A stretch of 64,000 nt of DNA, from the NCBI GenBank assembly GCA_013433145.1, contig CM024178.1, forward strand, positions 2,572,001-2,636,000. Reading direction: 5' to 3'. A model generated the notes under the pieces. That model did not search any database. It was not told the origin of the DNA and saw only the letters and a list, made by a program, of their open reading frames with translations. Shown here in pieces: positions 40,774 through 62,349 of this stretch. The position numbers and the translations under genes were made by a program. The DNA is from Ascaris suum. Taxonomy: Eukaryota > Nematoda > Chromadorea > Rhabditida > Ascarididae. How positions within the stretch are numbered: position 1 is the first letter of the stretch; every line of letters starts with the position of its first letter.

Positions 40774-41559
40774 CATAACCCTGTTAGTACAGGAAAATAA
40801 GACAGACAATTTAAGTATGCGTTGAGAAGAGGATAAAGAAGAGAAGAAACATACAAGTGTTGGATAAAATGTCTGTTATGAATGTATAATGAACAGAAAA
40901 ATCAAAGCATTATGTTGTGTCGGCATAAGGAAGTATAATGAATGGCACTTGCCTGCTGCAAAAGTGATAGAAAATGAGATGAGAAGCAATGTGCTTTTTT
41001 GACGTATGCGTGCTAAGTAGTGAATTTGTTAGACTTGAGTGCTTTAGTTTTCGGCAGGCTGTTCTCTCTTTTTTTTTGCATTCTTTATGTTCCATTTGAG
41101 AATTTCGAAATGATGGTGATAATGGTGGCAGCATGTGATATAACTGTGACGTCTCGTGTAAATGTGTTTGGTAAGTCTCCGCTATTAAATGTTCATAATA
41201 GTAATGAAACCGAGTATGCGGGCAGAGTACCGAGCTCTCGAAAATGGCAGCTCGACATGTTGCATCACAGTTCATTATGCTCTCCGTGCCTTCTGTGATG
41301 CTTTTCATAGCCTATCTTTTGAAATGTTTTATAGCCTACGTAACGATTTTGATAGTAGAGCAGCTCGATTATGATCAAAGAGCAGCCTGAATGTGATAGC
41401 AGAACATTTTGCATTATCAAAGCTTTTATAAGTGTCATTTGAAGGGTATATGAAAGGTACATGAGGATTGTTATTGCCCATTCTGTCATTCATTGATTCA
41501 TGCGTTCGTCTTTCATCGTTGTTTACTCACTGGTGTTGGTTCTTTGCATACGCTGCTCA

Positions 41560-42480
41560 TGGCCCAGATGGGGACCATGTGTCGACTAATAAAAGTTTGC
41601 TTTCTTTATCAGGGTGCTTGACGACAAACCGGTGACCCAAAAAGGACTTCGGGTCGTTACAGTCCATCCTGTCCTGCATGTCCTCTTCTCCGTCCGCATA
41701 GCACCCAGTGACATTGCCACAGCTACGGTCAATTAGTTCATCTGGTATTCCTGTGGATTCCTCATTACCTTCGTCCTCGTTGGCTATGATTTCCCGGCAT
41801 CAGTCAGACTCGCTAAGATGGCGATCGCATTGGAAGCGAGGTTATCCATCCGATACCAGCACTCAGTTTATCTACGGAGATTTAGCCCATTTGGAGCTTT
41901 TGATTCCGATCCACTAGCTTCATCACAAGTTCGTAATTCGTTTGTTATCCTCTCCACATCATCGGAACTGCTCACATGTCCGATCATTTAATGCGCTGAT
42001 GACTAAATTTCCGACATTCGTGATATCTCCCGCTAACGTTGCTACGGCGCTTTGCGACCAATTTTCCCAAGATGTGCTTTTTCTTCTTATTCCATAACCT
42101 GTTCCTATGGATATATAATTTTCATTTCTTTGCTTTCTAAGTATGATAAGGTAGTATTGGATGAAGCTTTCATCACCTCTTCGCGGAAGTGACGTCCGCT
42201 TCGTCTACACTGCTCTGCAAAATTTGGCTTAGTTTTCCGTCATGCTCGATGCCAAAATTTTCAGAGCTGCATTTTTTCATTATTCAGGGACCTGAATGAA
42301 AGAGGATCTTTACCTGCTCGCAGATTTGGTTCAGTTTATTAAATTTGGAATTTAGTTGTCAAAACATTGCGCAAATGTTTGCTCTTGCTCTTAAATAATT
42401 GAATTTTCTATTTGCTCTCAGTGACTTCCTTGCAAAAATTACTACGGAGTCTATTTTAACAAGAAATCATTCTTACTTGA
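41560..42480 (+). mobile_element. Possible LTR-element 5' end and gag relic
   Basis: An AATAAAAGTTTGC stretch is followed near 41630 by CCGGTGACCC, the kind of primer-binding-site region that follows a 5' LTR. Downstream translations in shifting frames, with many stops, loosely resemble a gag region. No LTR pair was found in the window, so this is a weak call. Confidence 0.25.
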
Positions 42481-44575
42481 GCCCAGTTCCTTCCATGCTG
42501 TAATCCAACACTTTGCAATAACAGCATATCACAGCCGTCTGATTCGAATTCATGAGGCAGAGAGTCTGCTCAGCCACGTTTCACAAATACCAAAAGTCTC
42601 TATGTTCCTTTATAGAATAAAAACTCGTATTTGTTTTCGTTCGTTCGCTTTTCTTTTTCCTTCGGCTATTCAGTGACCGCATTACTTCAATATTTGCTTT
42701 ACTTCAGTACCACTCATTCTGCAGATCCACTGGTCATTACGTTTTCTCTTTTTTGTCGAAGTTATGTTATCTTCTACCCACCGGTTGCGGTTAGTCAGTT
42801 CCATTTCGTTGGTTGTCTCCTTTCGTTCACAATGTATGTCGTTGTACGGGTATTACTGGTATTATTAACAAACAAATATGATATTCTTTCTGGACTTATC
42901 ATACTCTATATTAACGAACACCAACAACGCTTAACATGGCATTTCCACACAGAATATTGTGCTGTTATTTTCTAGTGCGCTTATGGCAAAACGTTTCAGA
43001 ACAAAGCAATGAATGATTACTGCAATGACGAAAATTTGAACAGAATATTGCCTCCTGAAGAGCGGAACAGCGGAGGTGAGTAATCTGTGCACTCTGTATA
43101 TGCATATGTTTATAAATTAGTAATTTACATCTCGGAGGGTCGGTATTTCGGAATTGAATGGCGCACTGCTGCCTCGAGGGCCGTTCCATTCCAGATAGCG
43201 AACCCCTACTACAGCACCACAAATAACCGCATTGCAGTGGGCCCAGCATGATAAAATGGGAAATTCGAGTTGCGGAACCCACCGTATACGATGTGCGTTC
43301 AGTCGTTTGGTTGTTTATCTAATTGCTGCGTCCACTAATTTTGTCCGTTTAGTAGAGTTTACTCCGTTGCCTACTACCTCAGTTTAATTATCGATTATTC
43401 AAATATCACCACCGCGTTGCTGAAGTGTTTGCAGTAGCTAAACGTTGAGCAAAACCATATGATAACTCATTTCTCTTTTTGAGTTAGAACTGACGCAGTT
43501 GACAGCTCGCCAACCTGCCAGCGCAACTGGCAGAAGTAAGCATTATCAATTAATACCGGGTAGCCGGTAGCAATGTTCATTGGATGAAATGACCTTAGTC
43601 AGCTCATTTGCTTTCTACGCGCTTATGACCGCCGCATTCCGTGATTGAGCTAGATTCTGCGGTTTCCACCTTTCCCCTACCTTCAGGTTGGCAGATGGTT
43701 GCAACAGGTGTGAGAACCCGTCATTTTTGAAGATCTCCGTCAGCGGAATATATATTTTACTGACCTGGATCTTTTATTTCTCTTGGGGTTTCACTTCCAT
43801 TTAAAAATTCCCCATCGGGTCGGAATTTTATCCTCACTGGAGGTTTTAAATCAACATTCCAATGGAAAACCCTAATTACTCAAACGCCACTATCACTGTT
43901 CCTGATGTGCTCAGAGTGAAGACGCTTGATGTTCTTGCATGTGAAAAATTCATTTGATGTTGATTTAAGGTAAAAATATTCGAAAAAGATTTCAATAAGC
44001 CTAAAACGTCGAGGGAAACCTGGAATTGCCAATCATGGGCTTAAAATCATAAGTATGGGTGGTTAAGTTTGTTATTACTGACTTAGAAAGCTTGGATCAA
44101 TTTTTGTTGGACGATTCTGACGCCCTCCATGCATTATAAACTCAAACAACATTTCAGTCATCGATGACATCATTCAACTGATAAAATGTCGCTTGACGAG
44201 AAGACTTTATAAGATCAACATATCTTTGTGATAGAAGGATGAACATGATCGAATTTCTTTTGCATTACTCGAATAATTATCCTTATTGTCCGCCGTAGGG
44301 TTAACTCGATGGTTCTACTCAATCGAAATAGGCAGATTTTTTGCCTCTTCAGACATTTAAGCAGAAAGTCTATGCTCTTTATTCTCGGGAGCTAATCTAT
44401 AAAGTTATCCATAAGCTTCAGAAGAAGCGATTTCCTAGTGAAATCATTTTCGAATTGTTTGAAATGGACATTCAATAATGCTTTTAATTCGCTCAATGCA
44501 AAGAATTCATTTTGTTACTCTCACCCTTCCATCAAATCTGTTATTTTGGGTATCAACGGTGCGATAATATTTGAA

Positions 44576-54906
<10,331 letters not shown>

Positions 54907-54998
54907 TAACGCGATTGCAATATATATCTCTCCGGATGCCATTTGTTCCAAGCGTTGCTAATAGCCAACCGTGTGCGTGTGCGTTTCTTGTGCATATA

Positions 54999-55004
54999 AA
55001 TAAA
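54999..55004 (+). terminator. Candidate polyadenylation signal of gene C
   Basis: An AATAAA hexamer lies 93 bp after the gene C stop codon and is followed by an A-rich stretch. Placement fits a short nematode 3' UTR. No transcript evidence is available. Confidence 0.5.
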
Positions 55005-55715
55005 TGCTAAGGAACAAAAAAAAAATTAGATGTTAAGTGAATACCAAAAAAAAAACGTTCCGAACGCAGACGTCTCCCTTATTCAGAGATGTAAAAATGC
55101 TCTGTGTTCATTCCATTTATATGCTTGCATATTAGCAAATTACAGCGCACTGCACGCCTCCTAATCGTGTCCGCTTGAACGAATGTTGTTTGCAAACATC
55201 TATTCCTACCGCCCAAATGATGGTAACTGACTCAATTCTGCGAAAGAAGGGACTATCGCAAGGATCGCTGCGGTCTGTGTTGAGTTTTCAAATTTCCCTT
55301 CCTGTGGCTATAGTCGGGATGGAGGAGGCTCCCGCGAACCGTGGAGGATAAGAATATGCTCAGTTTCAGTAAAAGAATGTATAAAATAGTGTTTATCCTA
55401 TTGCCCTGTACCTTGTTCGCAAAAAACTGTGCTGAATAAGCGATTTTTGATAAGATGAGTTTTGGAATACCACTGCATTCAAATGCAGCATATTTCATAC
55501 ACAAATTAGGAGTTAAGTCCGAAAGACCTATTTGTGCCGGAGGCAATAACGGCCTTTGCTATAGATGGACATTCAGGAAACGTCTGCGTGGCGAATACTG
55601 TCTACTTAGCAAGCCTCTAAAAGCGTGAGATGTGGAAAATGACAAATGACTTTTTTCTACTGTGGATGGTGTGCAAGACATTCGTATTATAATCAACTCT
55701 AAACTTCAGTGAATT

Positions 55716-56275
55716 TTGCATTATTCACTGTTGCAGAAAACTCCTCAAAAATCGTTATGTGTATTCTCCGCGCTTTACAGCACAGATGTATTCGGCATTG
55801 ACGAAATGCCTTCGTCGCTTACTGCTCATCCATTTTGTAATACTGCACTCCTGTATAGTTCTCCTTACCTGGTTTCCGACCGATACCTGGTTGATAGAGA
55901 ATGTTCAGGAACGCTTCGCCCGCACTGCTTCTCGTAAAATTTGTCGTGTTCTATAAAGTCTACATGCACCACCACGCTAAAAATATTTCACCTGAAATTG
56001 CTGACATATCACAAGCTCAATGTTAATTTGTTTCTTTAACACAAAACTGTGCTCGGCTTTCGACATTACGCTGCCAGAAATATTTCAATCTTTCTCTTCC
56101 AGTAATCGACGTGCGCATCAGTTTTGGCTCGCTGAACGACGCTGTAGTACAAACAAGATTCTGCATAGTTTCTAGTTATAAGTTATAGGAGTCTGGAATC
56201 TGCTTCTCGTCGATATCGTTAATACACTCAATCCTTTAGCTTTTAAGCTGCAGCTAAGTCGTTCTGACCTGTGTA
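55716..56275 (+). mobile_element. Non-LTR retrotransposon relic (RT thumb and C terminus)
   Basis: Mixed frames show the C-terminal pattern of the same class of element: an LCVFSALYSTDVFGIDEM stretch, WFPTDTWLIENVQERFAR near 55875-55930, and NLLLVDIVNTLNPLAFKLQ near 56200-56255. It begins about 0.8 kb downstream of gene C. Frameshifts and stops show decay. Similarity to the element near 5 kb is by family pattern only. Confidence 0.5.
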
Positions 56276-56674
56276 TTACTTATGCTCTTATATGTTGAAC
56301 GTTGATCCGTTCGGCAACGTTTTGCTTTTCTCTGTTGTTTATGTTTACATAATTTTTGCATTTTTTCCCACTTTGGGAAGTTAAAAAATAGAGTGAATAG
56401 AAATAAATAGAAACTTCCTTTATCAGATACGTTTGAAACTTTTCCGGTTGCCTGCTTCGGTTATTTGGCACATTTACCAATTTCTGTTTCCGATTACGGA
56501 AAAAATCCTATCGTAGTGCAAAGGAAAGCCAGAATTCTCGGCTACACTGACCTATTTCTACTCCTTGGACTTGAGCGGCTTTGAAGACGTTCTTCGCTTC
56601 ACTTCGAGTAACCTATCGCTTCTTCACTGCTTCTGGTCCTAGCTTTCGACAGGTGTTGCCATGCTTTATACAGT

Positions 56675-57005
56675 AGCCTTTTTCTCCAGAGAAACCAAAA
56701 AATATCCTAAAAAACTACGATCACCAGAAACCTTTGAAAAGATGACTTGTTCGAACGCATCTGGAAGATCATAAGTTGTTATCGCATCTTGTCAATGCAC
56801 TCGGAGAAAATCATGGTCACACCATCATTCCCCGTCTCTTTTTTACGATCCCCCCTCTCTTCCCCCATCCAACAAACCCCTTCCCCCTCCTCCTATTGGG
56901 AATTTGGCGTGTTGGGTGACGTAGTTGGTTGGGTGATATTGAGTGCTTAACGATACTCGAAGGTTACATTTCAAACTGTTCGAATTGTTTTATGTATTGC
57001 TGATA
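56675..57005 (+). repeat. Dispersed repeat family 1, copy downstream of gene C
   Basis: Second copy of the repeat at 5190-5530, same strand, moderately diverged. It again lies shortly after a non-LTR RT relic (55716-56275), which supports the idea that it derives from the 3' end of such elements. Confidence 0.65.
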
Positions 57006-57419
57006 GCTTGTGTATGTTTGCACTTCATTCATCTAAGACAACAAAATTGACAGTGCTCATCATATGCAATTCGCTGAAATAAACAGTCCATTCTTTCACC
57101 TTTTCATGCCTTCTGTTGAAAATTACTACCGAGATTTTCCTTCATCATGCCTCCCTAGTGAAGGTCCTCGCCTCCTATTCCACTAAGATCTTGCCAATAT
57201 TCCATTCGGCTTTGGTCGTGATGCTGTCCATTCCATTTTAGTTGATTCCACGTTGTTGTTCTCGAATGGCGATCGATTTGCTGTTACTATTTGAATAAGC
57301 AAATGTGATATGCCACCGTACTTATCAAATGAGTCTCCAGATTATTGTTGATAAACACCCTTTTATATCTACAATCTCCACATTTACTTTTTCGTATTTC
57401 TGAAATCGCTGTCTGCTGT

Positions 57420-57550
57420 ACTTGTCCGTGTTTTTGTTTGATCGCTGCTGCTCTAATTATGCCTCTATCTATTCCGAAATCACTGACGCCCCAATTTCAT
57501 TCACTATTGAGTGTCTAGTCGCACATTTTAATCTCGTTTAATTTTCTTTC
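57420..57550 (-). repeat. Dispersed repeat family 3, copy 3 (inverted)
   Basis: On the minus strand it reads GAATGAAATTGGGGCGTCAG and GGCATAATTAGAGCAGCAGC, matching copies 1 and 2. Non-coding. Confidence 0.6.
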
Positions 57551-59518
57551 TTGGATTCAACCAATTGGAATAAACGATTTGTTGTTTTATTTCATCGCAT
57601 CATTTTCAATTATATGCATATTTCATCGTCTCGGAGACGGTCTATTTCAAATGGTAGCCGAGGGTCTCTATTTTCAATAAAAAAACATATCGTTTCGATG
57701 CGATAAGTTTTCGATTTACGAAAACAATTATTTAAATTATTTGCAAAGATGTTATTTGCGCTGAGCGCTTTTTCAAGATGCATAAAACGAATTAACTTTT
57801 CATAGCAATTGCTCCACAACTACGCCACCTGTCTTTCACTCAGCTTCTTTCACTTTCATTCAGTGTGTTGATAGTAAAATACCTCATCGATATTCATTCT
57901 TCTCTGAATGGAAATTTTTGAAGAAATCGCATTCAGAGAGGATCCTTGTTTATTATTGAATATATTGGGTTTAGAAAATTTCGCCAACTGCCAAAAGTCG
58001 GATGGAGTACCACCTGAGCTTCTTAGATTGGTAACGCAGAGGTTATGAGAGTTTTACAAGGGCGAAACTTATGGACTGAAACCTGTTGAGCATCTGAAAC
58101 CAAAAGTTGCTAGGAACTACTGGAATAAGCAAAGGTGGTTTTTCTGGAATTGGGGTGGAAGGTAGGGTGGAGGGGGGGGGGACTCCTCTGACTCAACTCG
58201 AGTCATGCGGTAATTGGTTGTGGTTGATTCCATTATGTTTGCTCTCTCGTGGTGGAGTATCTGGAAGGAGTCGACGGCATCTGTCATCGATCAGAAGTCT
58301 TAGAGTTTACAGGTGCTCGACGTGCAGAGAGAACTGCACCATACAACCGCAGAGTTTATGTTGGATTCGGCGTCATCAAGAGCGAATGAAGTTGATGTTT
58401 GTGTCTGTCGGATTCATTACTTCTCTTTCATCAATCATCACAAACTCGCCACCCCAATGTACAGAGTCCCAACCTCTCGAGGCGTTCGAAAGGCCAAAAA
58501 ATCGCTTCCATATTTAACGGATCGAACTGCATTAACGATCTCTTAGGAAATTTGTTCATACGGCTGATTCCACTGAAATGTGCATACATTATTGCGCGTA
58601 TTTTTTAATATTTACTCGATGACAACTTATAATGAATCGCTGGCAGTCAATCTTTTCAACAGGTTTGACCGAAATCTTTCTTGCAGCCTCTCAATGTCAG
58701 AAGGCAAAGAGGCGATTCTGCAACAAACTCGATGTGCCATAAATTTATGGGTGGATGAAGCAACTGCACTGGTATGATAGCGTTCATATTAAATTTCATG
58801 TAATTGTAGACATTACTTGGAATCGTTAGCAGTCATACATTGCAATCTGTTACATCTTCGGGACAAACAATATACTGTGCGCAACGCTGCGCTGTTCCAT
58901 TCTCCTCAAGGCTTGCATCATTATGCCATCGCCGCCTAATTTTTTGGATTGTGCATTATAATTTGTGGACCTTACAAGCCAATTGCATCTTTGGTTAGCT
59001 TTGTGGCCTTACGTTCTGAAATTTGCTAAAAGTATTTGATGTAAAGACGGGAAATTTGGATATTAACAGTCATTGCTGTCTCAATGTTGCTATTTCTCAA
59101 TCCGAAAAATTTTTCATGTAAGTCGCACATTTGCTCCCATCCTCATCCTACTTTGAAATTCGATCAAACGAAGAGGTCGTTGTTTTTTCTATCGAATTCA
59201 CGGGGTCAATATTTCTGCAAAAAATCAAAGATTCTTTAATTGTTCAGTTGCTCAAGATCACTTTTTGCATGATGGAATTGAAATTGTGGTTGTGCACTAT
59301 TGGAGATGGTTTTCACTCAGTAAATGATAAATCGTGAGTACTGCCCGGTCGGTGAAGGTTGAGAAAGAACCCATGAGTGATTCCAGTTTGCAATTTTTGG
59401 TTGTAGAAATATTTCTTTTTTATTGTTTTTTGGATATCTGCGCAAATGTCAGTTTGTTGAGCTTGTCGTGGAGAAAACGATGTTGCGGTTCGTATGTTGA
59501 CGACAGAAAAGAAAACAG

Positions 59519-60923
59519 TTAGATCGCCGGTTTATTAGAATGAAGGATAACAGAATTAAGAATCACGATGCACGTGGAGTAAAACTTATAAGCAATGCAG
59601 GCCAGTCGAAACAACAACAATGTGAAAACAGCAAGTAAAACAAAGAAAATTATCCAAAAACTGGCGAGAACTTGGGGGGCAGGTTGTGCGACGAGAATGA
59701 TAGGATACACACTGTGGGCGCAATAAGGCAGCTTTATGAATGCAATTCTTATAACAATTGTGGCAGTGTAAAAATGCAAAGTTCGATACACTTGTTTCAC
59801 GCGAAACAAGGTGACGGACGATTGCGCTTACGCCGACCACCAGTTTATCTGAAGACTGAAAAATCGTCACTGCCTAATGCGTGCGGATTCAGAGTTTTTT
59901 TTACCGCAGATTGCTTTTCTTGCGCCGTCGACTATTCTGTCGCTATGCTTGTCACTTCTCTACTGGACTCGAAACCGTTCGAGATCTTCAGCGACAACGT
60001 GATATAAAGGTAAACTGGCCTGAATTGAAGAGGGCTCGTCCACTTGCGCCCTTTCTTTTGCCAAATGAGTCTGGGCCAACCTCCTAGTTGGCTCGCCCCA
60101 AGTCTATTCACAAGGTTCGGGGAACACTTCTCAAATCTGCGATCGCCCGACACCTCAAACTTGGGTAATTAAACCCTTTAACGTACTCTTGACAACATCA
60201 AGACGCGACGTAACTGATAAACGAATACGAAAACATCATAAGACGTGATCTGATATAGACGAGGTGGCTTTTTATTGAAACGTCAACTGACGAGATGCAG
60301 ATACATAATGAAGAGATCAGCAAGAGTCACTGCTATCGAGAATTAACAATGAAAGCAAATTGAGAAAGGAAGCTCAACAATAAAACATGAAAAATGAAAA
60401 AGGAAGACTGACAACGCAAAAGACGTTTGCGTCTGCACACGAACCGCACCGCTACTTAAGTGAAACGATATAGTCGCTGCGGCGAGAGGTCAAGTGGACA
60501 ATATCGCGAGTTGCTGATTTGAGACATATTTCAATTCTCATTTCTCTAGCAGCTGTATAACTCACTCGCGTGTCTTCGCCACAGAGCTGAAATGCAGAGC
60601 TGAGACAGTAGCAGAGCAATGAACGCAACTTTGCGAGTTCCTTCATCGTTGGGCTGTACAAGGGAGAGAGATATTACTGATATGATAAGAAGACGAGTGG
60701 AGGATTATGGGAGGCACCTATTGGTTTTAGAGTTCAGGACTTGGAAGGAATCAAGCCAATAGAGAAGGAAGCAGACAAGCATATACGGGATCACGGTAAG
60801 CGCCATCGTAATATGCCTTTGCAAGAGTTCTGCAGATCGTGAATCAATGGGAAAAGTTGACGCATTTCTAGGCATTTCGACGTTATTTGCGGAGCTCAGA
60901 GAATTAGATGTTGTGAAGTTCAT
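59519..60923 (-). other. Possible small multi-exon membrane protein gene (unrecognised)
   Basis: An ATG at 60923 opens a 72-codon frame with a hydrophobic stretch (ALTVIPYMLVCFLLYWL) and a possible GTGCCT donor near 60715. A following CAG acceptor near 60661 leads to TRKVAFIALLLSQLCIS and a GTGAGT donor near 60570. Further on, 59809-59519 encodes a strongly hydrophobic stretch (ASFWIIFFVLLAVFTLLLF). The order hints at a short polytopic protein such as a chemoreceptor fragment, but no family motif was identified, and chance hydrophobic frames in AT-rich DNA are common. Confidence 0.2.
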
Positions 60924-62349
60924 GTGAATTCATGGTTTATGAAGTGAAGTGTCATGGGTTAGGCTCTATGAACAGCAAAGACTTGGAAGCGAGAACAGTG
61001 ACCTACTATAGTCCTTTTCGTCGTCATTCTTCCTTTGCCCCTCTCGTCTGGGTCACTCCAATAAAACAGTGCGTATATTTTTCTTTTTGCAGCTATTCGA
61101 ATGCACAAATGATCCCACAAATGTCTAGGAGTGGTTTTCTATTCCGATTATAACGTCATTTCTCTCCCTTGTACTAATGATAAGCTTTCAGAATGAACCA
61201 ACTGCTAATTCCTACAGTGACGAAAGTTGGAGGAACGCTTTGTCCACATCACACGAAAATATCAGCTGTATGCAATCTGTTTATTATTAATTGCGATGTT
61301 GTAGTGCACTAGCACATGTAATTTACATCCAACTGATCGGTGGATCGTCTAATTGTTACGCTGTTAAATTTGCATGTCTACGTGCAATAAATCCCATCGG
61401 TTGCCATCTGAACTATAACTATAAGTTTAACTAAACAAAGCAATTATGTTGTTATCCCACCTATGGAAGGAAATCGTCGAGCCAACCGTGAACCAATTCA
61501 ATTTCGCTCGTCTATTCGGCTGAGATTCATATGATCTCTAGCACATTTATCTGCTTACACGGTGGCTTGTATTCATGTTAATCATCCGGAGAGGAAAAGA
61601 AAGCGGAGTAAGAATAGAATGAAAAAGCGTTTCTTTTACGCACTTCCTTTTAAGGGTTTGCTACCATTTTGAGGGATCGACCTTTGACTTGCTGCTCCGA
61701 ATCTCCTCTGCCTGCCGATCAGCAAACCGTTGCGGATGTAAACGCACCGCCGAAACTCTTCATTTCTGAGGGATTTTGATTAGTGGAGCACATTTTTTTA
61801 GCAACCCCTATTTTTTAGCATGCGTGAAATTTCATTCTCATCATTCCTCCTCTTTTGCGTTTGACGCGCTCTGACCACTGATTCTTTGTCTTTTGCGGCC
61901 TTAAGCAGTTCCTTATTATCATTCAAAATGAGCGTTCTATAACACCCGCTGTCAACTATTACTTTGTATATTTTTTTGTTACACCGTTCATTACTCTTCT
62001 TACGACCATTTCATGTTACTTTCATATCCATCACCAACGAAGAAAAAACACTTTATCGGGTAGCTGGACCAGCCCTTCAAAACACTCTGATAAAATGGTC
62101 GAAATGATAAAGTTTTTTTTATTTTCATCTTTATTGCACATTCGTTGCTCTGGCGATTTCACTCGGTCGATATGGCTTGTTTCGCCAAGCGTTTTAGCAG
62201 CACCTTTGTCCATTTCATACTTGGAAGGTTATTGGTAAAATTATCCGTGAGGATCCAAAGAAAAATTCTCATCTCACCGACGTTTATTTCAAACCGTTTG
62301 GAAAAGACCACCTACTGCTGCCATAATTCACTCACTGCCGTAAACTTAT

